From Isoalcanivorax indicus (GTDB lineage: Bacteria; Pseudomonadota; Gammaproteobacteria; Pseudomonadales; Alcanivoracaceae): DNA of 64,000 nt. Made by a program: the position numbers and the translations under genes. The notes beneath the pieces were generated by a model. It saw only the letters and a list, made by a program, of their open reading frames with translations. It was not told where the DNA came from and made no database searches. The stretch is from NCBI RefSeq assembly GCF_003259185.1, contig NZ_QGMP01000001.1:2108001-2172000 (forward strand), in the 5' to 3' direction. Each line of letters starts with the position of its first letter. Position 1 is the first letter of the stretch. Below, piece by piece: positions 1 to 8,809 of the stretch.

Positions 1-136
1 CGCCCCCGGCGGCGACAACTGGCGCCGTGTACGGCCCGACGCCGTGCTGGCTTCAAGCCATCCGCGCAGGCCGGTACACTCTTTCCCCTGGCCCTACACC
101 CCAGGCCCTACACAGGCACACACAAGGAAAGCAGGC
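1..136. other. Non-coding or gene-end sequence before gcvR
   Basis: No gene is supported here. The sequence carries a short direct repeat (GGCCCTACAC twice, 4 bases apart) just before the gcvR ribosome-binding site. An open frame runs into gcvR from the left edge but has no recognisable protein content. The true upstream gene lies outside the window. Confidence 0.4.
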
Positions 137-667
137 ATGGATCAATTGATCGTCATTTCGGCGCTGGGTTCCGACCGCCCGGGTATCGTACGCGCCCTCT
201 CCGGCGCCGTGCTGGCCGAACAGGGCAATATTCTCGACTCCCGAATGACCGTGCTCGGCGGCGAGTTCGCCGTGCTGATGCTGGTCAGCGGCAATGAGGC
301 CACCCTGGCCCGACTGGAGGAGGCCCTGCCGCCGGTCGCGGGCGAACTGGACCTGACCCTGACCCTGCGCCGTACGGCACCTCGGGAAGCGCCCGCAGGC
401 GCCCGTCCCTACCAGGTGGAGGTGGTGGCCATGGACCATCCGGGCATCGTCCATGAGATCGCCCAGTTCTTCTCCGCCCGGGGTATCAACATCAGTGATC
501 TGAGTACCGGCACCTATGCCGCTCCGCATACCGGCACGCGCATGTTCAGCCTTCACCTGACGCTGAGCGTGCCGGTTGAAGAATCCGTGGCCCGGTTGCG
601 CGATGCCTTCCTGGATTTCTGCGAAGAACGCAATCTTGATGCCACCCTGCAACCCCGCCGTAGCTGA
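137..667 (+). CDS. gcvR: Glycine cleavage system regulator GcvR-like, two ACT domains
   Basis: A 176-residue cytoplasmic protein with two ACT-type ligand-binding halves, about residues 4-75 and 95-170. Each half opens with the pattern D(R/H)[14 protein letters not shown] near residue 13 and [10 protein letters not shown] in the second half. In E. coli, GcvR binds GcvA and represses the glycine cleavage operon when glycine is low; that role is inferred here from family only. The ATG at 137 was chosen because AAGGAAAG lies 5-6 bases upstream and the protein then starts at the first ACT strand. An in-frame GTG at 44 would add 31 residues of non-conserved sequence. It is followed 30 bp later by bcp, a common neighbour in Pseudomonas relatives, so the two are probably cotranscribed. 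Confidence 0.85.
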   Translation: MDQLIVISALGSDRPGIVRALSGAVLAEQGNILDSRMTVLGGEFAVLMLVSGNEATLARLEEALPPVAGELDLTLTLRRTAPREAPAGARPYQVEVVAMDHPGIVHEIAQFFSARGINISDLSTGTYAAPHTGTRMFSLHLTLSVPVEESVARLRDAFLDFCEERNLDATLQPRRS

Positions 668-697
668 AGCCTGCCACGGTTCAACAGAGGACAGCCG

Positions 698-1168
698 ATG
701 AGCAAGACCGCACAACTGGACAAGACCATTCCTGCCTTCACCGCCGCCGCCACCAGCGGCCAGACCGTCCGTTCACGCGACTTCAAGGGGCACAAGGTGG
801 TGCTCTATTTCTATCCCAAGGACAACACGCCGGGCTGCACCACAGAGGGCAGTGACTTCCGTGATCTGCACAGCGATTTCGAGAACGCCGGTTGCCTGGT
901 GTATGGCGTGTCCAAGGACAGCCTGCGCAGCCACGAGAATTTCCGCAACAAACTCGGGCTGCCCTTCGAGCTGATCTCGGACGAGGACGAAACCCTGTGT
1001 CGGCTGTTCGACGTGATCAAGCTGAAGAAGATGTACGGGCGTGAGTTCGAGGGCATTGAACGCAGCACCTTCCTGATTGACGCCGACAGCACCCTGCGCC
1101 GGGAATGGCGCAAGGTAAAGGTCAAGGGCCACGCTGAGGACGTGCTCGAGGCAGCGCGCGCGCTGTAG
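698..1168 (+). CDS. bcp: Thioredoxin-dependent peroxiredoxin, Bcp/PrxQ family
   Basis: A 156-residue peroxiredoxin that reduces hydrogen peroxide and organic peroxides in the cytoplasm. The peroxidatic cysteine is Cys47 in the motif TPGCTTEG, within the typical FYPKDNTPGCT segment. The position of the E. coli resolving cysteine, five residues after the peroxidatic one, is Ser52 here. The enzyme would therefore work as a 1-Cys type, or use Cys66 or Cys101 to form a disulfide. As I recall, Pseudomonas relatives also lack Cys at that position, so this is a family variant rather than a defect. It lies just downstream of gcvR and ends 25 bp from the convergent perM-like gene. Confidence 0.93.
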   Translation: MSKTAQLDKTIPAFTAAATSGQTVRSRDFKGHKVVLYFYPKDNTPGCTTEGSDFRDLHSDFENAGCLVYGVSKDSLRSHENFRNKLGLPFELISDEDETLCRLFDVIKLKKMYGREFEGIERSTFLIDADSTLRREWRKVKVKGHAEDVLEAARAL

Positions 1169-1193
1169 CGCGCCGCCGCTCCGGGCTGCCCAC

Positions 1194-2315
1194 TCAGAGC
1201 GGCCCGTTATGCGCCTCGTCCGCCGCCACGGAGGGTGGCGGCGGATCCACCACTATCCCGCCCTGCTGTTGTCGCGGCCAGGCATACAGCACCGCCTTGA
1301 TCAGCGTCGCCAGCGGAATGGCGAAGAAGACGCCCCAGAACCCCCACAGGCCCCCGAAGAACAGGATGGCGGTGATAATGGCCACCGGGTGCAGGTTGAC
1401 GGCCTCGGAGAACAGGAACGGCACCAGGACGTTGGCATCGAGAAACTGGATCACGCCATAGACGATCATGACGAGGGCGAATTCCCCACCCCAGCCGAAC
1501 TGCACCCAGGCCACGGCGGCCACCGGAATCGTCACCACCGTGGCACCGATATACGGAATCACCACCGACAGGCCTACCAGCACCGCCAGCAGCAGCGCGT
1601 AGTTCAATCCGAGCACTTTGAAGGCGATATAGGTGACCACCCCGACGATCAGGATTTCGATCGCCTTGCCACGCACATAATTGGCAATCTGCTGATCCAT
1701 CTCGGCCCAGACATTGCCCAGTACGCGGCGCCGGTTTGGCAGCATCGACGCGCTCCACTCGAGCAGGCGCTTGCGGTCGGCCAGAAAGAAGAACACCAGC
1801 AGCGGCACCAGCACCAGGAAGATCATCACATCGACAATGCTGGGAATGGTCGCCAGGGACAGGGACAGCACGGCCTGGCCGGCGTTGGCGAGCTGATGCT
1901 GCGCCGTGTCGACAATCGCATCCACCTGGCGCATGGAAATCATGTCCGGGTAGGCGGCGGGCAGCTCGCGCAGCCAGCGTTCGCTGTTATTGAGAATACG
2001 TGGCAGCTGGTCCTGGACCAGATTCACGGTCTGCTTCCAGATCACCGGCAACAGCAACACCAGCGTCGCCACCAGCAGGCTGACGAACAGCAGGTAGACC
2101 AGCAGCACCGCCAGTTTCTCCGGCAACCCCCAGCGCATCAGCGCGCTCACCAGCCCCTGCATCAGGTAAGCCAGCACCAGCGCCGTGAGCACCGGCGCCA
2201 GCATGCCGCCAAAGAGCAGGATGACCAGCAATCCCCCGGCGAGCAGGAAGAACAGATATACCGCCTCTTCGTCCGAGAAATAGGCGCGAAACCAGTTACG
2301 GACAATATCCAGCAC
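1194..2315 (-). CDS. AI-2E family transporter / PerM-like permease
   Basis: A 373-residue inner-membrane protein with about seven to eight hydrophobic segments: two near the N-terminus, one at about 60-85, one at about 150-180, and a cluster from 220 to 340 with the family's glycine-rich SVVIPYIGATVV region. The family (PF01594) includes TqsA and PerM, proposed exporters. The substrate cannot be read from sequence, and Na+/H+ antiport is known for some members. The start is GTG at 2315, directly abutting the TAA stop of tusA, so translation is probably coupled. Perm-type proteins next to tusA/sirA-like genes are seen in related genomes. The C-terminal tail is short and hydrophilic. Confidence 0.85.
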   Translation of the reverse strand: MLDIVRNWFRAYFSDEEAVYLFFLLAGGLLVILLFGGMLAPVLTALVLAYLMQGLVSALMRWGLPEKLAVLLVYLLFVSLLVATLVLLLPVIWKQTVNLVQDQLPRILNNSERWLRELPAAYPDMISMRQVDAIVDTAQHQLANAGQAVLSLSLATIPSIVDVMIFLVLVPLLVFFFLADRKRLLEWSASMLPNRRRVLGNVWAEMDQQIANYVRGKAIEILIVGVVTYIAFKVLGLNYALLLAVLVGLSVVIPYIGATVVTIPVAAVAWVQFGWGGEFALVMIVYGVIQFLDANVLVPFLFSEAVNLHPVAIITAILFFGGLWGFWGVFFAIPLATLIKAVLYAWPRQQQGGIVVDPPPPSVAADEAHNGPL

Positions 2316-2588
2316 TTAAGAGTCTCCCTTGGCTGTGCGGATCAGGAACCAGAATTCTTCATCGACCTCGCCACTGCGAACCAGTTCATGTCCTGATTGT
2401 CTCAGATAGGCGGGAATGTCGCGTCGTGAACCGGCATCGGTGGCGCGCACCAGCAGGGTGTGCCCCGACGGCAAGTGGCGCAAGGCCTGCCGCGCGCGCA
2501 GCAGGGGCATGGGGCAACGCAAGCCGCGCGCGTCAAGGACGTCGTCCGCGGTGGGCAGTGGTCCGGTGGCAACTGTGCCGCTGGTCAT
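2316..2588 (-). CDS. tusA: TusA-like sulfurtransferase (SirA family)
   Basis: A small cytoplasmic sulfur carrier of about 90 residues. The family hallmark is the Cys-Pro motif LRCPMPLL with the sulfur-accepting Cys at residue 25. The later pattern SRRDIPAYLRQSGHEL matches the conserved RDIP and GHEL elements. TusA accepts persulfide sulfur from IscS and passes it on for tRNA 2-thiouridine and other pathways. The function here is inferred from the family, and other TusA-like proteins serve different sulfur routes. Two in-frame ATGs lie at 2594 and 2588. AGGGGG is only 2 bases from the first but 8 from the second, so 2588 is preferred. Its stop abuts the GTG of the perM-like gene. Confidence 0.82.
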   Translation of the reverse strand: MTSGTVATGPLPTADDVLDARGLRCPMPLLRARQALRHLPSGHTLLVRATDAGSRRDIPAYLRQSGHELVRSGEVDEEFWFLIRTAKGDS

Positions 2589-2669
2589 GGTCATGGCCCC
2601 CTGGCGCGCATCACGTCATAGCATCGTTGAGTGCATTATACTGATCGCAGGCATGAACAGGAGATCACG

Positions 2670-4094
2670 TTGATACGGTTGTTGCCACTGGTGCTCATCA
2701 TGGCACTGGCCAGCGGCTCCGTGGGCGCCAATACCCAGCTTCCGGATCTGGGGGACCCCACCGGCACCATTCTGACCCCCGAGCAGGAGTACCGGCTCGG
2801 GCGTGCCTGGCTGCGCAGCCTGCGCAGCCAGGCGCCTATCCTTCAGGACCCGCTGGTGCAGGATTACGTGGAGCATCTGGTCTATCGGCTGGCATCGCAC
2901 AGCGATCTGGCGGAGCCGGATCTGGCCATCGTGGTGGTGAATAATCGCGAGATCAACGCGTTTGCCGTACCCGGAGGCGTCATCGGGCTCAATGCCGGCC
3001 TGTTCCTGAACGCCGAAACCGAAGACGAAGTGGCCGCCGTGGTCGCCCACGAAATCGCCCACGTGAGCCAGCGTCACTTCACCCGTCGCTATGCCGACAG
3101 CCGCCGCATGAACCAGGCCATGCTCGCCGCCATGCTGGCCAGCCTGGCGGTGGCCATCGCCGGCGATGCCCAGGCCGGCATGGCCGGTATCGCCACCAGC
3201 CAGGCGGCCGCCATCCAGTCACAACTGGCCTACTCCCGCCACCACGAGCGCGAAGCGGACCGGGTGGGCATGCAGACCCTGGTCAACGCGGGGATGGACC
3301 CGCATGCCATGCCGCGATTCTTCGAGCGTATGGCCCGCAGCCGCCAGTACGCGGGGTCGCCGCCGGAATTCGTGCTGACCCACCCGGTCACCGAAACGCG
3401 GATTGCCGACAGCCGCAACCGCGCTGAGTCCCTGGCCCGGCCACGCCTGCGAGCCACCCCGGAGTTCGATCTGATCCGCGCCCGTATTCAGGCCGCCTTC
3501 ATCAGCGATGCCCAGCAGGCCCTGACCCATTTTCGCGGCCAGTACGAAGGCGGCAGCAGTATCGCCCAGCAGGCCGCCGGCTTCGGCCTGGTCATGAGCG
3601 CCCTGCGCGCGCGTCAGTATGATCTGGCGGAAAGCACATTGCATCGACTGATGGAACATGACCCGGACCAGTTCTGGTACCGCCTGGCACTGGCCGAAGT
3701 GGCCGAAAACCGCGATGACCATGCCCGTGCCATCGAGATTCTGGAACAGGTGCTGGATCTGATGCCCGGCAACTATGCGACCTCGGTGATGCTGGCACGC
3801 AATCTGATTGCCACCGAGGACTACGCCGAGGCGCGCCGCCTGCTGGATCGCCTGCTGCTGAAACGCCAGGACCCGATGCTGTGGAGCATGATGGCCGACG
3901 CCTGGGGCAGGGAGGGTGATCGCGCCCGCGCCCATCAGGCCCGGGGGGAGTACCTGTTTGCCATTGGTCAGGAACAGCGCGGCCTGGAGCAGATGCGCTT
4001 TGCCCTGAACCAGAGCAACGAGCGGTTTGCCCTGCACAGCCAGGTCCGTGCCCGGCTCCAGGAAATGGAACGGCTGGCCAACGAGCGCTTCTGA
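2670..4094 (+). CDS. bepA: BepA-like periplasmic M48 metalloprotease with TPR tail
   Basis: A 474-residue exported zinc metalloprotease related to E. coli BepA (YfgC), which helps assemble or clear outer-membrane proteins such as LptD. A Sec signal peptide occupies residues 1-20 (cleavage likely after SVGA). The zinc site is HEIAH at 127-131, with the third ligand in the EREAD motif near Glu195. The C-terminal half (about 290-470) is helical and TPR-like. The start is taken as TTG at 2670 because CAGGAG lies 6 bases upstream and it begins exactly at the signal peptide. An ATG at 2631 would place 13 charged residues ahead of it. It is divergent from tusA, with 81 bp between the two starts. Confidence 0.87.
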   Translation: MIRLLPLVLIMALASGSVGANTQLPDLGDPTGTILTPEQEYRLGRAWLRSLRSQAPILQDPLVQDYVEHLVYRLASHSDLAEPDLAIVVVNNREINAFAVPGGVIGLNAGLFLNAETEDEVAAVVAHEIAHVSQRHFTRRYADSRRMNQAMLAAMLASLAVAIAGDAQAGMAGIATSQAAAIQSQLAYSRHHEREADRVGMQTLVNAGMDPHAMPRFFERMARSRQYAGSPPEFVLTHPVTETRIADSRNRAESLARPRLRATPEFDLIRARIQAAFISDAQQALTHFRGQYEGGSSIAQQAAGFGLVMSALRARQYDLAESTLHRLMEHDPDQFWYRLALAEVAENRDDHARAIEILEQVLDLMPGNYATSVMLARNLIATEDYAEARRLLDRLLLKRQDPMLWSMMADAWGREGDRARAHQARGEYLFAIGQEQRGLEQMRFALNQSNERFALHSQVRARLQEMERLANERF

Positions 4095-4217
4095 GGGCTA
4101 TACTGCCGCGTCGCTTCCAGTCAGCGACGGCGCCGATTGCGCCCTATTCCCGATTTTCTTTACGCCCGTGACTGGTCCTGAATGCAGCGACGGGCGCCCG
4201 ACTTTTTCCGGAGCATC

Positions 4218-5552
4218 ATGTCCTTTTCTGAACTTGGCTTGTCCGAAGCCATTCTGCGTGCCGTGCGCGAGCGCGGTTATGACACCCCCACCCCGATCCA
4301 GCGCCAGGCCATTCCCGCCGTACTCCAGGGCGGTGACCTGCTGGCAGGCGCCCAGACCGGCACCGGCAAGACCGCTGGCTTTACCCTGCCGATCCTGCAG
4401 CGTCTGAGCGAAACAGCGCCGCGCAAACGCGGCGCCGTGCGCGCCCTGATCCTCGCCCCGACCCGGGAGCTGGCCGCCCAGGTGGAAGAATCCGTGCGCC
4501 TGTATGGCCAGCATGTGGATCTCACCTCCATGGTCATGTTCGGCGGTGTCGGCATGCAGCCGCAGGTGGATCGCCTGAAGAAACGCGTCGATATCCTGGT
4601 GGCCTGCCCCGGCCGTCTGCTTGATCACGCTGGTCAGGGCACTGTCGATCTGTCGAATATCGAGATCCTCGTCCTGGACGAAGCCGACCGCATGCTCGAC
4701 ATGGGCTTTATCCATGATATTCGCAAGGTCCTGCGGCTGGTGCCGAAGAACCGGCAGAATCTGCTGTTCTCGGCAACCTTCTCCGATGAGATCAAGACGC
4801 TGGCCGATAGCCTGCTGAACAGCCCGGCCCTGATCGAAGTGGCGCGCCGCAATGCCACTGCGGATACCGTCGCACAAACGGTCTACCGCGTGGACCGCGA
4901 GCGCAAACGCGAATTGCTGGCCGAACTGATTACCCGCCACAACTGGTATCAGGTGCTGGTCTTTACCCGCACCAAGCACGGTGCCAACCGCCTTGCCGAA
5001 CAGCTTGCGAAACAGGGCATCAGTGCCCTGGCCATCCATGGCAACAAGAGCCAGTCAGCACGGACACGCGCCCTCGCCGAGTTCAAGGCGGGCAGTCTGC
5101 AAGTGCTGGTGGCCACCGATATTGCCGCACGCGGTATCGATATCAGCGAATTGCCCCATGTGGTGAATTTCGAATTGCCGAACGTGGCAGAAGACTATGT
5201 GCACCGTATTGGCCGCACGGGCCGGGCTGGCGCAGTGGGGGAAGCCATTTCCCTGGTCTGCGTGGACGAAGACAAGCTGCTGGCCGGGATCGAAAAGCTG
5301 ATCAAGCGACGCCTGCCGGTCGAAATACTGCCCGGCTTCGAACCGGACCCGCGCATCAAGCCGGAACCGATTCCCAACGGGCGCCAGCAACGCGGTGGCG
5401 GTGGCGGTCGTGGCAATGGTGGTGGCGGTCAGGCCCGCAGTCAGGGTCGTGGCGGCAACGGCGGCGGACAACGCCCGCAGGGCAGCGCCCCCGGGGGCAA
5501 CAAACCGGCCAACAGCCGTCCTCGCCGTCGCCGTACCCCTCAGCCCGCCTGA
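4218..5552 (+). CDS. rhlE: DEAD-box RNA helicase, RhlE type
   Basis: A 444-residue ATP-dependent RNA helicase. The Q motif ([14 protein letters not shown]...PTPIQ) opens the protein, Walker A AQTGTGKT is at 45-52, DEAD at 154-157, SAT at 185-187, and the motif VI stretch [10 protein letters not shown] lies in the second RecA domain. The tail after about residue 380 is low-complexity, rich in Gly, Arg and Asn, as in RhlE proteins where it binds RNA nonspecifically. Likely roles are ribosome assembly and mRNA turnover. The ATG at 4218 follows CCGGAG by 4 bases; an ATG at 4182 has no matching site and adds non-conserved residues. It stands alone with 123 bp upstream. Confidence 0.92.
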   Translation: MSFSELGLSEAILRAVRERGYDTPTPIQRQAIPAVLQGGDLLAGAQTGTGKTAGFTLPILQRLSETAPRKRGAVRALILAPTRELAAQVEESVRLYGQHVDLTSMVMFGGVGMQPQVDRLKKRVDILVACPGRLLDHAGQGTVDLSNIEILVLDEADRMLDMGFIHDIRKVLRLVPKNRQNLLFSATFSDEIKTLADSLLNSPALIEVARRNATADTVAQTVYRVDRERKRELLAELITRHNWYQVLVFTRTKHGANRLAEQLAKQGISALAIHGNKSQSARTRALAEFKAGSLQVLVATDIAARGIDISELPHVVNFELPNVAEDYVHRIGRTGRAGAVGEAISLVCVDEDKLLAGIEKLIKRRLPVEILPGFEPDPRIKPEPIPNGRQQRGGGGGRGNGGGGQARSQGRGGNGGGQRPQGSAPGGNKPANSRPRRRRTPQPA

Positions 5553-5563
5553 TACGGCGGCAC

Positions 5564-5588
5564 GCAGGCTGGGTCGAGCCCAGCCTGC
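5564..5588. terminator. Hairpin between convergent rhlE and nadA
   Basis: A perfect 10-bp GC-rich stem (GCAGGCTGGG at 5564-5573 with CCCAGCCTGC at 5579-5588) and a 5-base loop lies between the ends of two convergent genes. There is no T-run on either side, so intrinsic termination would be weak. It may instead protect 3' ends or act with Rho. Confidence 0.4.
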
Positions 5589-5594
5589 TGCGCG

Positions 5595-6650
5595 TCAGCG
5601 TTTCAGAGAGGCGCCGAAGTCGAGCATGCGGTTCAGGGGGATCATGGCCTGTTCCGCAATCTTCGGATCGACGAAGATTTCCTGTCCCGCGCCATGCTCG
5701 TCCTCGAGCACCCGGCACATGTTGTCCAGCGCGTTCATGGCCATCCACGGGCAATGGGCGCAGCTGCGACAGGTGGCGCCGCTGCCGGCGGTGGGCGCTT
5801 CAATGAAGGCCTTGCCGGGTGCCAGCTGCTGCATCTTGTAAAAGATGCCCCGGTCAGTGGCCACAATCAGGGTCTGGTTGGGCAGATCACAGGCCGCCTT
5901 GATGAGCTGGGAGGTCGAGCCCACCACATCGGCAATGTCCACCACCGCCTGCGGTGATTCGGGGTGCACCAGCACCGCCGCGTCCGGATGCGCCTTCTTC
6001 AGTTCCAGCACCCCGCGCGCCTTGAATTCCTCATGCACGATACAGGCACTGTCCCAGCACAGCACATCGGCGCCAGTCTGGCGGGCCACGTAATCGCCCA
6101 GGTGCTTGTCTGGCGCCCACAGGATCTTTTCGCCCTGACGGTCCAGATGTTCGATCAGCTCCACCGCAATACTGGATGTCACCACCCAGTCGGCGCGGGC
6201 TTTCACGGCTGCCGAGGTATTGGCATACACCACCACGGTGCGATCCGGATGGGCATCGCAGAACGCCGAGAAAGTCTCTACCGGGCATCCCAGATCCAGC
6301 GAGCAGGTCGCCTCCAGCGTCGGCATGAACACACGCTTCTCCGGGCTCAGGATCTTGGCCGTCTCGCCCATGAAACGCACACCGGCCACGATCAGGGTCG
6401 AGGCCGGATGTGCCTTGCCGAAGCGCGCCATTTCCAGCGAATCCGCGACACAGCCGCCAGTCTCTTCCGCCAGCGCCTGGATTTCCGGATCGGTGTAATA
6501 GTGAGCCACGAGCACCGCGTCGCGCTGCTGTAACAATTGCCTGATACGCTGGCGGAATGCTTCGCGCTGAACGTCATCAAGCTCGGTGATCGGGTGAATG
6601 CGGTCCAGGTGCTCCCGGACCAGCTCTTGGGCCTGTGCTGTCATCGGCAT
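5595..6650 (-). CDS. nadA: Quinolinate synthase NadA
   Basis: A 351-residue [4Fe-4S] enzyme that condenses iminoaspartate with dihydroxyacetone phosphate to make quinolinate, the second step of de novo NAD synthesis. Cluster ligands by alignment to E. coli are Cys116 (EATCSLDLG), Cys203 ([11 protein letters not shown]) and Cys300. The last lies in the CRSCAHC motif, whose first two cysteines (294, 297) form a redox switch in E. coli. The [11 protein letters not shown] and [11 protein letters not shown] segments are also typical. The start is uncertain: ATG at 6650 or 6644, neither with a strong ribosome-binding site. The open frame continues upstream through non-conserved sequence. It is a single-gene unit, and nadB is not adjacent. 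Confidence 0.93.
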   Translation of the reverse strand: MPMTAQAQELVREHLDRIHPITELDDVQREAFRQRIRQLLQQRDAVLVAHYYTDPEIQALAEETGGCVADSLEMARFGKAHPASTLIVAGVRFMGETAKILSPEKRVFMPTLEATCSLDLGCPVETFSAFCDAHPDRTVVVYANTSAAVKARADWVVTSSIAVELIEHLDRQGEKILWAPDKHLGDYVARQTGADVLCWDSACIVHEEFKARGVLELKKAHPDAAVLVHPESPQAVVDIADVVGSTSQLIKAACDLPNQTLIVATDRGIFYKMQQLAPGKAFIEAPTAGSGATCRSCAHCPWMAMNALDNMCRVLEDEHGAGQEIFVDPKIAEQAMIPLNRMLDFGASLKR

Positions 6651-6654
6651 CACA

Positions 6655-6685
6655 GGGAAGTTTTGCTTCCCTTTCAACAAGTTGA
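6655..6685 (-). promoter_or_regulatory. Paired inverted repeats in the nadA leader
   Basis: Immediately upstream of the nadA start lies a 6-bp stem (GGGAAG at 6655-6660 with CTTCCC at 6666-6671) and a second dyad, TCAAC-AA-GTTGA (6674-6685). A weak -10-like TATGAT on the minus strand sits at 6751-6756. The dyads could be an operator or a leader structure controlling nadA. No match to the NadR box pattern was seen. The role is inferred from symmetry and position only. Confidence 0.3.
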
Positions 6686-6780
6686 CACGAGGCGCCCGGC
6701 GCGGCATCGCGCCAGGCACCAGGGTGCTTTATGGGCACCGTGAAAGGTCGATCATAGCATAGGTGGGGGTATTGCCGACA

Positions 6781-8025
6781 TCAGCGGCCCGGTCGGTAGT
6801 CGGGCCCGGCTCCCAGCAGTTGTACCGTACTGATGGCACGTTCCCGGAAGGCCCCCTCGCAATAACACAGATAGTATTCCCACATGCGCTGGAAGCGACC
6901 ATCGAAGCCAAGGGCCGTCACCTGCTTGCTGGCGGCCATGAAGCGCTCCCGCCAATCGGCAATCGTTTTTGCATAGTCGATGCCTATGTCCTGCACATCC
7001 AGGGGGGTCATGCGAGTGCAGACGGACAGCTTGTCGCACATCACACGCAGAGACGGCAGGAAGCCGCCCGGAAAGATGTAGCGCTTGATGAAATCCACAT
7101 GGCTGATGGCATAGGCATAGCGCTGATCGGGAATGGTGATGGCCTGCAACAGAATCAGGCCGTCGTCGGTGAGCAGTTCATCGAGCTTGCCGAAGTAGTT
7201 GTTCAGATACTGGTGCCCCACCGCCTCGATCATCTCCACCGACACGATGCGATCGTAGCGGCCCTGCAACAGCCGGTAATCCTGATCCAGCACCGTGACA
7301 CGAGACTCAAGCCCCTCGGCGGCCACCCGTTCACAGGCATGCTTGTGCTGTTCCGCCGAGATGGTGGTGGTGGTGACCCGGCAGCCGTAATGTCTGGCCG
7401 CATGCACCGCCAGCCCGCCCCACCCCGTGCCGATTTCCAGCAAATGGTTGTCCGGACCCAGCTTGAGCTTCTGGCAGATCACATCCAGCTTGTGCACCGC
7501 CGCCGCATCAAGACTCATGTCCTCACTGGCGTAGATGGCACTGGAATACATCATGGTTTCGTCCAGAAACAGACGAAAGAAATCGTTGCCCAGGTCGTAA
7601 TGTGCCGCGATATTGCGGCGGGAGCCGGTGATCGAGTTGCGATTCATGTTGTGCAGCACAGCCAGCAATGGGCTGAACAGCCGCGCGGCGCCCTTTTCCA
7701 GATCCTGCATGGCACTGACATTGGCGGCGAAGTAACGGATCACGCCGGTCAGGTCCTCGCTGCTCCAGAGCTTTTCCATGAAGGCTTCACCCGCACCCAG
7801 GGAGCCGCCGGTAAACAGCATGCGGTAGGTGCGCCAGTCGTGCATCATGATCCGCCCGGTGGGCTGACCATGGCCGATGACCGTCTGGTTGCCGTCCGGT
7901 TCGGTGATGACAAGTTGCCCGGCAGGAAACTGCCGCAGCGTCTTCAGCACAAAACGCCGCGCGACGCGGTCCAGCAATCCGGTATCCGGTATCGCGCCCG
8001 TATCCTGCAGTTTCATCATCCCCAT
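6781..8025 (-). CDS. cfa: SAM-dependent cyclopropane-fatty-acyl-phospholipid synthase (CfaB-like)
   Basis: A 414-residue methyltransferase that adds a methylene bridge from S-adenosylmethionine to unsaturated acyl chains of membrane phospholipids. The SAM site LLEIGTGWGGLA is at 195-206. The lipid-site segment AHYDLGNDFFRLFLDE is at 141-156, as in the Cfa/mycolic acid synthase family. The N-terminal domain of about 130 residues is also typical. The ATG at 8025 is preceded by GGAG 8 bases away; an upstream in-frame start at 8151 lies inside the DUF1365 gene and lacks conservation. It is the last gene of the leftward photolyase operon, 25 bp after DUF1365. The cluster suggests membrane lipid remodelling under light or oxidative stress. 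Confidence 0.92.
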   Translation of the reverse strand: MGMMKLQDTGAIPDTGLLDRVARRFVLKTLRQFPAGQLVITEPDGNQTVIGHGQPTGRIMMHDWRTYRMLFTGGSLGAGEAFMEKLWSSEDLTGVIRYFAANVSAMQDLEKGAARLFSPLLAVLHNMNRNSITGSRRNIAAHYDLGNDFFRLFLDETMMYSSAIYASEDMSLDAAAVHKLDVICQKLKLGPDNHLLEIGTGWGGLAVHAARHYGCRVTTTTISAEQHKHACERVAAEGLESRVTVLDQDYRLLQGRYDRIVSVEMIEAVGHQYLNNYFGKLDELLTDDGLILLQAITIPDQRYAYAISHVDFIKRYIFPGGFLPSLRVMCDKLSVCTRMTPLDVQDIGIDYAKTIADWRERFMAASKQVTALGFDGRFQRMWEYYLCYCEGAFRERAISTVQLLGAGPDYRPGR

Positions 8026-8050
8026 TTGCCTGTCTCCACCTGTGAATACG

Positions 8051-8809
8051 TCACTGCTTGTCGGGATGCCCGTGAAACGGCACCCCCTTGCGCCACAGGC
8101 GGAACGCCTGGGCATAAATGCCTGCGCTGACTCGCAGTGATTGCCAGCCAAAGCGCCGTATGACCTGCCCCATGTTCAGGGCGTCGGCCTCCTGCCGGTC
8201 GAGGGTCATGCCCGCCGTGAACAACTTGCCATCGCTGTCCCAGTTTTCTATGCGCACCGTGAGGCTGGCGTCATGCAGCACCACCGTCCAGCGGTAACGC
8301 TGCGCCATGGCCATAAAAGGCGACACATGGAAACCCTTGTCATGTTCTGCGGTATATTCATTCCCCCCGGCAGGCGCCAGCACCAGCGGATACCAGTGCG
8401 TCTGGTGCCACGGGGTATTGCTGACCTCGGCCAGCAGTTGATCCGGCACCGGGCTGCCCGGGGCAAAATGCCAGTACAGCACCAGCGGATTGAACAGCCA
8501 GCCGAACAACCGCGGCTGCGCCAGCATGATCACCCGCCCCTGCTGCCAGTCCATCCCGAGCGCTGCAGCCTTGTCACGTACTGCCGCCGACAACCCCCTG
8601 TCGCCGCTCGCCTCACCGGCAAGATAATCGCGATCGCGCAGCACTACCGGACGCCGTTTCCGGCCCCACCAGCGATGTCGCGCCAGCAACGTCGCGGTAT
8701 CGTCAATATCCACCGCCAGCAGCCACAGGGGGTAGCTGAAACGGTGCACTACCGGGCGCTCACGCTGATGCCAGACGCACCCGCTGTAGAGCCCGTGCTC
8801 CGGCTTCAC
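8051..8809 (-). CDS. DUF1365 family protein
   Basis: A 252-residue protein of the DUF1365 family, with the family's N-terminal HRERPVVHRFSY-like segment, RLFGWLFNPLVLYW and VSNTPWHQTHWY near the middle, and KGFHVSPFM towards the C-terminus. The biochemical function is unknown. The gene nearly always lies between an FAD-dependent amine-oxidase-like protein and Cfa, as here. This suggests a shared reaction on fatty acyl chains, but that is inference from association. The start is GTG at 8809, overlapping the TGA of the FAD gene (GTGA) with GGAGAG 5-6 bases upstream. The longer frame reaching 8881 lies inside the upstream gene. Confidence 0.88.
   Translation of the reverse strand: MKPEHGLYSGCVWHQRERPVVHRFSYPLWLLAVDIDDTATLLARHRWWGRKRRPVVLRDRDYLAGEASGDRGLSAAVRDKAAALGMDWQQGRVIMLAQPRLFGWLFNPLVLYWHFAPGSPVPDQLLAEVSNTPWHQTHWYPLVLAPAGGNEYTAEHDKGFHVSPFMAMAQRYRWTVVLHDASLTVRIENWDSDGKLFTAGMTLDRQEADALNMGQVIRRFGWQSLRVSAGIYAQAFRLWRKGVPFHGHPDKQ

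Noticed and set aside
698-1168. Peroxiredoxin considered defective because the E. coli resolving Cys is Ser
   Set aside because: Related Bcp proteins also lack that cysteine, and the peroxidatic Cys47 context is intact.
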